From positions 3,224,001-3,288,000 of the forward strand of contig NZ_VFPA01000001.1 of assembly GCF_006716445.1 (NCBI RefSeq): a stretch of 64,000 nt of DNA, in the 5' to 3' direction. How positions within the stretch are numbered: the first letter of the stretch is position 1; each line of letters opens with the position of its first letter. The position numbers were made by a program, and so were the translations under genes. The notes below the pieces were generated by a model. That model had not been told where the DNA came from, made no database searches, and saw only the letters and a program-made list of their open reading frames with translations. Source of the stretch: Pseudonocardia kunmingensis (GTDB lineage: Bacteria > Actinomycetota > Actinomycetes > Mycobacteriales > Pseudonocardiaceae). This document shows, piece after piece, positions 44,539 to 52,960 of the stretch.

Positions 44539-45692
44539 TCGAAGATCCCGAAGCCGGGAACGGCGTGCTTGCGGACGCCGTCCATGTCCAGCTCGACGCC
44601 GATGCCGGGGGTGTCGGGCAGGGTGATGTAGCCGTCCTTGACGATCGAGCCGCTGCCGTCGGGGGCCACCACGTAGCTGTCCCAGACCTCCCGCTCCTCG
44701 AGCGCGTGCCACTCCTGCACGAAGAAGTTGGGGATCGCGCCGCACTGGTGCGCGGTCGCCATCGTGCCCAGCGGGGTGGACACCAGGTGCGGGGCGAAGG
44801 GCACGTAGTGCATCTCGGCAAGGTTGGCGATCTTCTTCGCCTCGGCCAGCCCGCCGCACTTGGGCACGTCCGGCTCGATGACGTCGACCGCGCCCTTCTC
44901 CAACAGCTCCCGGAACCCCCACCGCAGGTAGAGGTTCTCGCCGGCGCAGATCGGGGTGCGGGTCTGCTCGCGCACCCGCCGCAGCGCGTCGACGTTCTCG
45001 GCCGGGATGGGCTCCTCGAGCCACATCAGGTGGAACGGCTCCAGCTCCCAGGCGATCCGGCAGGCGCTCGGCACGTCGTAGCGGGCGTGCAGGTCGATCG
45101 CCAGGTCGATGTCCGGGCCGATCGCCTCGCGCACCGCCGCCACCCGCTCCACCATCGAACGCAGCTCGGAGGCGTTGATGGTGTGGTTGTACTCGTCGAA
45201 CTTCGCCGGGTGCCGCAGGTCGTCGATGTCGAACTTGATCGCCGTGAACCCCTGCTCGACCATCCGCTGCGCCCGCTGCACGCAGCCGGCCACCGAGCCG
45301 GCGGGGTCGTCACCGTCGCCGCAGTCGGCGTAGAGGCGGATCCGGTCGCGGAACTTGCCGCCCAGCATCCGGTACACCGGCTGGCCCGCGGCCTTGCCCG
45401 CCAGGTCCCACAGTGCGAGCTCGATCCCGCTGAGCGCGATCACGAACACACCCGCCTGCGGGCCCGCGAACACCTTGCGGCGGCGCAGCTTGTCCCAACA
45501 CCGCTCGACGTTGCGCGGGTCCTCCCCGACGAGCAGCGGTTTCAGGAACTCGATCATTCCCACGACGCCGCCCGCGCCCGCGTCCGGGTTCGCCTCGCCG
45601 TAGCCGCTGATGCCCTCGTCGGTGTCGATCCGTACCAGTGTGGCCTGGCCGTGGTAGGCGACCACGGCCGTCTTGACGTCCACGATCCTCAT
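44535..45692 (-). CDS. Mandelate racemase/muconate lactonizing-type dehydratase 1
   Basis: A 385-residue enolase-superfamily enzyme. Metal ligands are visible as Asp in DLAIDLHARYD, Glu in MWLEEPIP and Glu in CAGENLY. The KxD motif is in AIKFDID and a general-acid/base His in FAPHLVSTP. This arrangement is typical of sugar-acid dehydratases (gluconate, galactonate and similar). It is divergent from the GntR regulator with ~53 bp between, and is translationally coupled to an RraA-like gene. The substrate is not determinable here. Confidence 0.88.
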   Translation of the reverse strand: MRIVDVKTAVVAYHGQATLVRIDTDEGISGYGEANPDAGAGGVVGMIEFLKPLLVGEDPRNVERCWDKLRRRKVFAGPQAGVFVIALSGIELALWDLAGKAAGQPVYRMLGGKFRDRIRLYADCGDGDDPAGSVAGCVQRAQRMVEQGFTAIKFDIDDLRHPAKFDEYNHTINASELRSMVERVAAVREAIGPDIDLAIDLHARYDVPSACRIAWELEPFHLMWLEEPIPAENVDALRRVREQTRTPICAGENLYLRWGFRELLEKGAVDVIEPDVPKCGGLAEAKKIANLAEMHYVPFAPHLVSTPLGTMATAHQCGAIPNFFVQEWHALEEREVWDSYVVAPDGSGSIVKDGYITLPDTPGIGVELDMDGVRKHAVPGFGIFE

Positions 45693-45724
45693 GCTTCCCC
45701 CGTTGGAAGATGTGACGAACGCTA

Positions 45725-45737
45725 CTTGTCCTATAAG
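45725..45737. promoter_or_regulatory. Putative GntR/FadR-type operator
   Basis: CTTGTCCTATAAG is a near-perfect palindrome with the form of FadR-subfamily sites. It lies in the 53-bp gap between the divergent enolase-superfamily and GntR genes, 9 bp before the GntR ATG, and could control both directions. Confidence 0.5.
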
Positions 45738-45745
45738 CTGGTGAC

Positions 45746-46495
45746 ATGCAGAGGAGACAGGAGGCGGCCGAGGCTGTCAAGGTCCGGACCCTCCCGGTGC
45801 AGGTCGCCGCTCACCTGGCCCGTCGCATCGTCAGCGGCGAGGTGCCGGAGGGCCGGGCGCCGTCGGAGCTGGACATCTCGCGGGAGTTCGGGGTCTCGCG
45901 GGTGGTGGCCCGCGAGACCCTCAAGATCCTCGCGTCGCTCGACATCGTCGACATCGCCCAGGGCCGCCGGGTCACCGTCCGGCCGCAGGCGGAATGGGAC
46001 TACCTGAGCCCGCTGCTGGCCGAGTGGCTGCCCAGGGAGTTCGTCGACGAGCTGCTGCGCGAGCTGCACCAGACCCGTGAGCTGCTGGAGCCGGAGCTGG
46101 CCGCGATGGCCGCCGCCGCCATCACCGACGAGACGCTCGCGCGCCTGCGCGCCGAGCTGGACCGCATGGCGGAGCTGGAGTCCGACCCGGACGCCTACCT
46201 CGAGGTCGACCACGAGTTCCACATGGAGATCTGCCGGGCGGCGAACAACCGCATCCTCGACCGGATCATGTACTCGGCGCGCTGGCTCGGCACCGCCAGC
46301 CGTCGGGTCACCAACCAGGCCGGCCCGGACAGCCTGCCCAACGCCACGGCGGCCCACATGCGCATCTACCGCGCGCTCGAGGCCCGCGACCCGGACGCCG
46401 CACGCGAAGCCATGCGGGTCCACGTGCGGGGCAACGCCCCGCTGCTGGCAGACAAGGAGAAGCAGCGCATGGGGGTGGCCAGTGAGCGGGCATGA
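45746..46495 (+). CDS. GntR/FadR-family regulator with FCD domain
   Basis: A 249-residue regulator. The winged helix (about 15-75) contains PSELDISREFGVSRVVARETLKIL. The C-terminal FCD ligand domain carries probable metal residues in EVDHEFHMEIC and AAHMRIYRALEARD. Members of this subgroup repress sugar-acid catabolic genes until the acid or a pathway intermediate binds. Its divergent position beside an acid-sugar dehydratase, with a palindrome between, fits control of this locus. The dehydrogenase gene begins 14 bp before its stop. Confidence 0.9.
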   Translation: MQRRQEAAEAVKVRTLPVQVAAHLARRIVSGEVPEGRAPSELDISREFGVSRVVARETLKILASLDIVDIAQGRRVTVRPQAEWDYLSPLLAEWLPREFVDELLRELHQTRELLEPELAAMAAAAITDETLARLRAELDRMAELESDPDAYLEVDHEFHMEICRAANNRILDRIMYSARWLGTASRRVTNQAGPDSLPNATAAHMRIYRALEARDPDAAREAMRVHVRGNAPLLADKEKQRMGVASERA

Positions 46496-47606
46496 GTCCA
46501 TCCGGCTCGGGTTGATCGGCACGGGCCTCGCGGTCGAGAAGCTGCACTGGCCGGCCCTGCGCCGCATGCCCGACCGCTACGTCGTCACCGCGCTCGCCGA
46601 CGCCTCCGCCGAGCAGGCCGAACGCTTCGCCACCGCCGCCGGGCTCACGGCGGCCGCTCGCACCACCGACCACCACGCCCTGCTGGCCAGGGCCGACGTG
46701 GACGCGGTGCTGATCTCGGTGCCGATCCCGGCCCTCTACGGCATCGCGGCCGACGCACTGGCGGCGGGCAAGCACGTGCTCTGCGAGAAGCCCACCGGCA
46801 CCGGCGAGGAGCAGGCGCGGGCGTTCCTCGAGCTCCCCGCTGCGCACCCGGACCGCACGATCATGATCGCGGAGAACTACTTCTACCGCGACGACATCCG
46901 CCACGCCCGGGCGCTGGTCGACGACGGCGCCATCGGCAAGCTGCACCTGATGGCGTACCGGCGTGCCGGGCAGTCGGTGCCGCGTGAGGGCGGGTTCAGC
47001 AGCACTCCGTGGCGGCAGCGGCCGCAGTACCGCGGCGGGGTGCACCTCGACGCCGGTGTGCACGACATCGCGCAGATCCGGATGCTCTGCGGTGACGCGC
47101 TGCGGGTGCACGGCGGGGTGCAGTGGGCCAACAGCACGATCGACTCGCCGTCGGACCTCACGCTGAACCTGACCTTCGCCTCCGGCGCGGTCGGCAACTA
47201 CACGGCGTGCTACTCGGAGATCCCGCTGCCTGCCGAGCCGAACGACATGCGCCTCTACGGCACCGAGGGCGTGCTCGTGCTCTCCGGGCCGGAGGCGGAG
47301 CGGCGCGTCACGCTGGTCCGCGCGGACGGCAGCACCCGCACCGACGTGTTCACCGGCATCGACAACGGCTACTACGGGGAGCTCTGCGACTTCTCCGACG
47401 CCGTGCGCCACGGCGCCCCCGTGGTCGCGACGGTGGCCCAGAGCGTCACGAACATGCGGATCGTCCTCGGCGCTCTGGACTCGGCCGAGCGGGACGAGGT
47501 CGTCGGGCTCGAGCCGGCCGACGAGGCGGGGGTGCCGCTGTGGCGCCCCCGCGGCGGCGCGGGGCTGTTCGACGGGCTGCCCGGTGACCGGACATCTGAG
47601 GAGTGA
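46482..47606 (+). CDS. Gfo/Idh/MocA-family dehydrogenase
   Basis: A 374-residue NAD(P)-dependent dehydrogenase. The Rossmann glycine motif is GLIGTGLAVEKLHW near residue 10, and the family EKP motif is seen as VLCEKPTGTG near residue 100. The catalytic-region histidine block is HLDAGVHDIAQIRMLCG. GTG 46482 is used; it overlaps the gntR end by 14 bp, so the two are one operon. It likely oxidises a sugar, inositol or sugar acid carbon in the same pathway. Confidence 0.88.
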   Translation: MSGHESIRLGLIGTGLAVEKLHWPALRRMPDRYVVTALADASAEQAERFATAAGLTAAARTTDHHALLARADVDAVLISVPIPALYGIAADALAAGKHVLCEKPTGTGEEQARAFLELPAAHPDRTIMIAENYFYRDDIRHARALVDDGAIGKLHLMAYRRAGQSVPREGGFSSTPWRQRPQYRGGVHLDAGVHDIAQIRMLCGDALRVHGGVQWANSTIDSPSDLTLNLTFASGAVGNYTACYSEIPLPAEPNDMRLYGTEGVLVLSGPEAERRVTLVRADGSTRTDVFTGIDNGYYGELCDFSDAVRHGAPVVATVAQSVTNMRIVLGALDSAERDEVVGLEPADEAGVPLWRPRGGAGLFDGLPGDRTSEE

Positions 47607-47609
47607 CCG

Positions 47610-47638
47610 TTGACACGCGCGCGCAGTCCTCCTAACGT
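47610..47638 (+). promoter_or_regulatory. Consensus-like sigma-70 promoter of the transporter genes
   Basis: TTGACA (47610-47615) and TAACGT (47633-47638) are separated by exactly 17 bp. The promoter lies just after the dehydrogenase stop and 237 bp before the binding-protein start, leaving a long 5' untranslated region that includes the CGCGTAGC-type inverted repeat near 47650-47682. Confidence 0.6.
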
Positions 47639-47874
47639 GATTCGCGTCGCACTACGCGGTAGCGGATTCTGCTACGCGAAACCATTTCCCGTTTTCGTTC
47701 CACAGCATGAACACGCAGCGCTTTCTCCGGCAAGGGGGCCGGAAGTGCTGCTCCGCGGGCCGTTCCGGCCCGTTCCTCGCACGAGGAGGGGAGGCACGTC
47801 GCCTCCCGGCCCCCGTCGGTTGCAACGTCGCCCCGTCGGCACGCGTCCCGAGAGCGGACGCGGGAGGAGTGGTC

Positions 47875-49305
47875 ATGGCACAGCGGATCCAGCCCGTCTG
47901 GTCGAGGCGCAAGTTCCTGGGGATGAGCGCGCTCGGCGCCGTGGGCCTGACGGCCTGTGGCGGCGGTCCGCCGGCCGCGCCCCCGGTGGAGGTCCAGGTC
48001 CCGCAGGAGATCCTCGACGCTGCGGCGTCCTACCGCGGTAGCTCGGTGGGGATGCTCTCCCAGAAGCTCTACTCCGACGCCGCCAACGCGGCGCTCGACC
48101 GGTCGCTCCAGGCGTTCGCGCAGGCCACCGGCACCACCGTGCAGAACGACCTGGTCTCCGGCGACGCAGGCGACATGGTCGCCAAGATGGACGCCGAGGT
48201 GAAGGCGGGCACCGCCCGGGACCTGGCCTTCATGAGCGACCAGCGCTTCGTCGGCCAGCTCCAGAACCTCGGCGACCTCACCGACCTCACCGACGTGGTC
48301 GAGGAGATGAAGGGGCTCTACGGAGAGCCGGCCTCGGAGGCCAAGAACTACTGCGTGTTCGACGGGCGCTGGTACGCGATCCCGTACCACTTCATCGCCG
48401 CCGGGATGTACCTGCGCAAGGACTGGTACGCGGAGAAGGGCATCCCGATCAAGCCCACCTACTCGTGGGAGGAGCTGCGCGACAACGCGCTGGCGGTGTC
48501 CGACCCCGCGCAGCGGCGCTTCGGGTGGGGCATCACCGTGAACCGCTCCGGCGACGCCAACGGGTTCATCGAGTCCGTCGTCAACGCCTACGGCGGGGCG
48601 ATCGCGGACAACACCGGGCAGCGGGTGGTGTTCAACTCGCCGGAGACCGTCGAGGCCATCTCGTTCATCGGCGACATCTACACGAACCCGAAGTACGAGC
48701 CGATGCTGCCGCCCGGGATCGAGGCCTGGACCGACACCGGCAACAACGAGAACTGGCTCGCCGGCATCATCGGGCTCACCAACAACCAGTACAGCATCTA
48801 CGCCGACTCGAAGACCAAGGGCAACCCGGTCTACGAGAACACGCACCCGTTCAACGGTGCCTACGGTCCGGCCATCGACCGGCCGCTCGCGATCGGCCAG
48901 TCGAACTCGTTCGTCGTCTTCAAGGGGGCGAAGAACCCCGACCTCGCCAAGCAGGTGGCGAAGTTCATGGTCAGCGGAAGCGCATTGCTCGGCGTCGCGA
49001 AGGAGGCGCCCTGCCTGGTGAACCCGTCCTGGGAGCGGGTGTGGGACTCCGACCCGTACTACACCAGCGGCGACCCCGCGTTCGCCGCGATCCGCGAGCA
49101 GACCCGGCAGGAGCTGCCGATCACCACCGCCACCGGCTACTCGTTCCCACAGCCGCCCAGCCCCGGCCAGCAGGCTGCCGTGGCGGCCTACCTGCTGACG
49201 GACATGATGCAGTCGGTGATCCAGGGCACCAGCCCGGCCGAGGCGGTGGCCACCACCCACGACCGCATGGTCGACATCTTCGAGCAGCAGGGCTACCGGC
49301 AGTGA
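47875..49305 (+). CDS. ABC sugar-type substrate-binding lipoprotein (Tat exported)
   Basis: A 476-residue family-1 extracellular solute-binding protein. ATG 47875 follows GGGAGGAG. The signal has a twin-arginine motif SRRKFLG and ends in the lipobox LTAC, so it is a Tat-exported, lipid-anchored protein. The mature part has the usual carbohydrate-binding-protein blocks (NDLVSGDAGDMVAKMDAE, GRWYAIPYHF, PTYSWEELRDNA). It delivers ligand to the fused permease encoded next; the stop and next GTG overlap as GTGA. The ligand is probably a sugar, polyol or sugar acid. Confidence 0.9.
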   Translation: MAQRIQPVWSRRKFLGMSALGAVGLTACGGGPPAAPPVEVQVPQEILDAAASYRGSSVGMLSQKLYSDAANAALDRSLQAFAQATGTTVQNDLVSGDAGDMVAKMDAEVKAGTARDLAFMSDQRFVGQLQNLGDLTDLTDVVEEMKGLYGEPASEAKNYCVFDGRWYAIPYHFIAAGMYLRKDWYAEKGIPIKPTYSWEELRDNALAVSDPAQRRFGWGITVNRSGDANGFIESVVNAYGGAIADNTGQRVVFNSPETVEAISFIGDIYTNPKYEPMLPPGIEAWTDTGNNENWLAGIIGLTNNQYSIYADSKTKGNPVYENTHPFNGAYGPAIDRPLAIGQSNSFVVFKGAKNPDLAKQVAKFMVSGSALLGVAKEAPCLVNPSWERVWDSDPYYTSGDPAFAAIREQTRQELPITTATGYSFPQPPSPGQQAAVAAYLLTDMMQSVIQGTSPAEAVATTHDRMVDIFEQQGYRQ

Positions 49306-51311
49306 CCATCCTGCGGCCGCAGCCCGCCCCCACCCGACCGGCGGCGACGGCATCGCCCGCGCTCGTCGGCGCACAGCGGTGGTTGGGGCGCGACTGGCGG
49401 CTCGCCACGGCGTTCCTCGCGCCCACCGGGCTGCTCATCGCGGCGCTGATCCTGTTCCCGATCGTCAGCTCGATGATCACCAGCACCACCGAGCGGCACG
49501 GGGCGGAGACCGTCTTCGTCGGGCTGGACAACTACACCGCCCTCGCCGACGACCCGGTGTTCCACACCGGCGTGCTCAACTCGTTCGTCTTCACCGCCTA
49601 CGCCGAGATCTTCAAGGTCACCCTCGGCCTCATCGCGGCGTTGATGCTGCACCACATGCGCCGCGGCCGGGCGGTCCTCGCGGGGATCATCCTGCTGCCC
49701 TGGGTGGTGCCCACGGTCGTCACCGCCTTCACCTGGCGGTCGCTGTTCGACCCGATCTTCGGCAGCGTCAACACGGTGCTCACCGCGACGGGCGTCGGTC
49801 CTGCGCTCGCCGCGATCGGGCTCGTCGAGTCCTGGCCCGCGGAGTGGCTGTCCGACCCCGCGCTCGCGATGCCGGCGGTGATCCTGGTCAACGTCTGGAA
49901 GGGCATCCCGTTCTTCACGGTGACCTTCCTCGCAGGCCTCAAGGCGATCGACAGCGGCCTCTACGAGGCCGCGATGGTGGACGGCGCGTCGGCCTGGCAG
50001 CGGTTCCGGCACGTCACGCTGCCCGGCCTGCGGCACGTCATGATCGTGACGGTGCTGCTGTCGTCGATCTGGACGTTCAACAACTTCGACCTGATCTGGC
50101 TGATGACCCAGGGCGGGCCCGGTGACGCCACGGCCCCGTACGTGATGGTGGCCTACTCCAAGGCCATCCAGCAGCTGCAGCTGGGTGCGGGCGCGGCGGT
50201 CACCCTGGTGATGCTGCCTATCGTCGGCATCCTGGTGCTGGTGCTCGTGCGGATGATGCGCCGCAGCGACGGTCCGGGCATGGGAGACCTCGGGCGCAGC
50301 CGGCTCACGCCGGCGCAGCGCAAGGCGATGCCGTGGGTGGTCGTCGCCGTCTCGACGCTGCTGCTGGTCTGGTCGTCGCCGCACATCGTGTGGAAGGCCG
50401 CGCTCGTGCTGGGCGTCTGCGTGCTGCTCGCCGCCGCCGTCGGGCGGATCGTCTCCACGCTGGCCGCGCGCGGCAACCAGCGGGCGGCGCGGCTGGTCAA
50501 TGGCATCGGCTCGGGAGTCGCGCTCGTCGGGCTGCTGGCCTTCGTGCTCGCCCCGCTGTACTGGATGACGGTCACGGCGTTCAAGTCCGACGCCCAGATC
50601 GTCATGCGCACGAACGACCTGTGGCCCACCCCGTGGAGCACCGAGCAGTTCACCAACCTCTTCACGGGCCGGGCGTTCGGCACCTGGTACCTCAACACGA
50701 TCCTGGTGGCGGGGGCGTCCACCCTGATCGCCCTGGTCTGCGCCGCGCTCGCCGGCTACGCGCTCGCGCGGCTGAAGTTCCGCGGCTCGGAGAGCTTCAC
50801 GGTGACGATCCTGCTCACCTACGTGATGCCGGGCGCGCTGCTGTTCATCCCGCTCTACCAGATGATGAGCGGGGTCGGGCTGAACGACTCCCTGTGGTCG
50901 CTCGTGCTCACCTACCCGACGTTCACGCTGCCGTTCGCGACGTGGCTGCTGGTCGGCTACTTCCGGTCCATCCCGGCCGACCTGGAGGAGTCGGCGCTGG
51001 TCGACGGCTGCACCCGGTTCGGCGCGTTCGTGCGGATCGTGCTGCCGCTGGCCAAGCCGGGCCTGCTGGCGGTCGCCCTGTTCACGCTGACGAACGCGTG
51101 GAACGAGTTCCTCTTCGCGTTCGTGTTCATCACCCGCAACGAGTACATGACCCTGCCGGTCGGCATGCAGTCGATGATCTTCGGCGACGTGGTGCCGCAG
51201 GGCCAGCTGGCCGCGGCGTCGCTGCTCATCAGCATCCCGGTCGTGCTCATGTACGCGTTCGGGCAGCGGTTCTTGACCGAGGGCCTGACAGCGGGTGCTG
51301 TCAAGGGATGA
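49302..51311 (+). CDS. Fused ABC transporter permease (two permease domains in one chain)
   Basis: A 669-residue protein that joins what are normally two genes. Residues ~30-330 form a MalF/UgpA-like permease whose EAA loop reads EAAMVDGASAWQRFRHVTLP. A linker region with extra helices (~335-410) follows. Residues ~410-669 form a MalG/UgpE-like permease with EAA loop EESALVDGCTRFGAFVRIVL. Both loops that dock the ATPase are intact, so one chain could form the whole membrane channel. No ATPase gene is in the cluster; a shared MsiK-like ATPase elsewhere is the likely partner. Confidence 0.9.
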   Translation: MTILRPQPAPTRPAATASPALVGAQRWLGRDWRLATAFLAPTGLLIAALILFPIVSSMITSTTERHGAETVFVGLDNYTALADDPVFHTGVLNSFVFTAYAEIFKVTLGLIAALMLHHMRRGRAVLAGIILLPWVVPTVVTAFTWRSLFDPIFGSVNTVLTATGVGPALAAIGLVESWPAEWLSDPALAMPAVILVNVWKGIPFFTVTFLAGLKAIDSGLYEAAMVDGASAWQRFRHVTLPGLRHVMIVTVLLSSIWTFNNFDLIWLMTQGGPGDATAPYVMVAYSKAIQQLQLGAGAAVTLVMLPIVGILVLVLVRMMRRSDGPGMGDLGRSRLTPAQRKAMPWVVVAVSTLLLVWSSPHIVWKAALVLGVCVLLAAAVGRIVSTLAARGNQRAARLVNGIGSGVALVGLLAFVLAPLYWMTVTAFKSDAQIVMRTNDLWPTPWSTEQFTNLFTGRAFGTWYLNTILVAGASTLIALVCAALAGYALARLKFRGSESFTVTILLTYVMPGALLFIPLYQMMSGVGLNDSLWSLVLTYPTFTLPFATWLLVGYFRSIPADLEESALVDGCTRFGAFVRIVLPLAKPGLLAVALFTLTNAWNEFLFAFVFITRNEYMTLPVGMQSMIFGDVVPQGQLAAASLLISIPVVLMYAFGQRFLTEGLTAGAVKG

Positions 51312-52105
51312 CATCAGCGACATCAGCGGGGCCGGCCCGTCGGGGGCGCGCGAGCGCGGCGGGCACGTCCGTCGAGAAGGCCATGAGGATCATCGAGGCG
51401 CTGGCCGTCTCCGCAGGTCCGCACCGGCTGATGGACGTGGCCGCCCGGGCGGCCGTCCCGCGGTCCACCGCCTACCGGGTGCTGGCCATGCTCGCCGCCG
51501 AGGGCTACGCCGAGAACTGCGGTGACGGGCGCTACGGCATCGGGGGGCGCCTGTCCGGGCTCGGCGCGCAGATCGTCTCGGTCGTGTCGGCCGGGGTCGG
51601 TCCCGCGCTGTGCCGGCTGCAGCAGGAGGCGGGCGGCAACACCGTGCACCTGGCGGTCCGCGTCGGCGACCACGCCGTCTACCTGCACAAGGTCGACAGC
51701 GACAAGCCCTACGAGATGCGGTCCCGCGTGGGCAACCAGCTGTGGCTGCACTGCACGGCGATCGGCAAGGCGGTCCTCGCGCACCTTCCCCGCGACGAGG
51801 TCGAAGCCGTCGTCGCCTCCGCCGGGATGCCGCCCCGGACGCCGGCGACGATCACTGACCTCCCGGCGCTGCACGCCGAGCTGGCCGCGGTGCGCGAGCG
51901 CGGCTACGCGATCGACGACGAGGAGAACGAGGCCACCGTGCGCTGCCTCGGCGCCGCGTTCCTCGACCCGAGCGGACGCCCGCGCGGTGGCGTGAGCATC
52001 TCGACCGTCACGTTCGCGGTCGAGCGCGACGAGCTGCTCGGTTACGCCCCTGCGCTGCAGGCGGCAGTGGCCGGGATGGCCGACCTGATCCAGCCCACCT
52101 GGTGA
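51308..52105 (+). CDS. IclR-family transcriptional regulator
   Basis: A 265-residue regulator. The winged HTH (about 20-85) includes MDVAARAAVPRSTAYRVLAML. The IclR effector domain follows with VHLAVRVGDHAVYLHKVDS, LHCTAIGKAVLAHLP and GYAIDDEENEATVRCLGAAFLD. ATG 51308 overlaps the permease stop (ATGA), so it is in the transporter operon. It probably senses a pathway intermediate and controls the downstream enzymes; together with the GntR protein the locus has two regulators. Confidence 0.9.
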   Translation: MTSATSAGPARRGRASAAGTSVEKAMRIIEALAVSAGPHRLMDVAARAAVPRSTAYRVLAMLAAEGYAENCGDGRYGIGGRLSGLGAQIVSVVSAGVGPALCRLQQEAGGNTVHLAVRVGDHAVYLHKVDSDKPYEMRSRVGNQLWLHCTAIGKAVLAHLPRDEVEAVVASAGMPPRTPATITDLPALHAELAAVRERGYAIDDEENEATVRCLGAAFLDPSGRPRGGVSISTVTFAVERDELLGYAPALQAAVAGMADLIQPTW

Positions 52106-52135
52106 TCGACCCGAGAGAGAGAAGGCGAAGCGGAC

Positions 52136-52960
52136 GTGCGCATCCATCCCGGCAAGGACGACCTCGAGGAGCTCACGGCGGCGTGGACCGGTGAGCGGTT
52201 CGGGTCGGGTCGGCCCCGTGTGCCCGACGACGTGCTGGCGAGCTTGCGGCTGGCCACCACGGAGGAGGCGTGGGGGCACCTGTTCCAGGCCGGCTACGTG
52301 CGCCAGTTCGCGGGTGGCTGGCGTGAGACCCACCCGGGCACGGTGATCGTGGGGCGGGCGGTGACGGCGCAGTTCCTGCCGCATCGTCCCGACTTCGACG
52401 GCGTGGTGGTCGCGGCCGGGGCCCGGGAGGGGCACCTGGAGGGTGACCGGCAGAACTCGTGGGTGATCGAGACGCTGGAGGACGGCGACGTGATGGTCGT
52501 CGACATCTTCGGCAAGATCGTCGAGGGGACGGTGGTCGGGGACAACCTGGGCACCGCGGTGGCCTCCCGCACCGGGGTGGGCGCGGTGATCGACGGTGGT
52601 ATCCGGGACCTGCAGGGCCTGTCGCAGCTGCCCGGCGGGGTGAACATCTTCCACCGCGACGTGGACCCGACCCCGATCCGTGGGGTGACGCTGGCCGGGA
52701 TCAACATCCCGGTCCGGATCGGCGGTGCCACGGTGCTGCCGGGCGACGTGATCCTCGGCACCCCGACGGGGGTGGCGGTGATCCCGGCGCACCTGGCGGC
52801 CGCGGTGGCCGCCTCGAGCGAGGACACCCGGGTGCGGGATGTGTTCGGCAAGCAGCGGTTGTCCGAGCGGCGTTATACCAGCGCGCAGATCGACGTCCCG
52901 ACGTGGGCGGATGACATCGAGTCCGATTTCCAGCAGTGGCGCGAGGAGCAGAACGCGTGA
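52136..52960 (+). CDS. RraA-like protein 2
   Basis: A 274-residue RraA/aldolase-family protein, longer than typical (~220) at both ends. The core reads GDNLGTAVASRTGVGAVIDG followed by GIRD, then IPVRIGGATVLPGDVILG. GTG 52136 follows GAGAGAGAAGG. It is upstream of, and overlaps by 4 bp (GTGA), a second enolase-superfamily gene. This repeats the enolase/RraA pairing at 43.8-45.7 kb with a divergent sequence, suggesting a conserved two-step reaction. Confidence 0.82.
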   Translation: MRIHPGKDDLEELTAAWTGERFGSGRPRVPDDVLASLRLATTEEAWGHLFQAGYVRQFAGGWRETHPGTVIVGRAVTAQFLPHRPDFDGVVVAAGAREGHLEGDRQNSWVIETLEDGDVMVVDIFGKIVEGTVVGDNLGTAVASRTGVGAVIDGGIRDLQGLSQLPGGVNIFHRDVDPTPIRGVTLAGINIPVRIGGATVLPGDVILGTPTGVAVIPAHLAAAVAASSEDTRVRDVFGKQRLSERRYTSAQIDVPTWADDIESDFQQWREEQNA

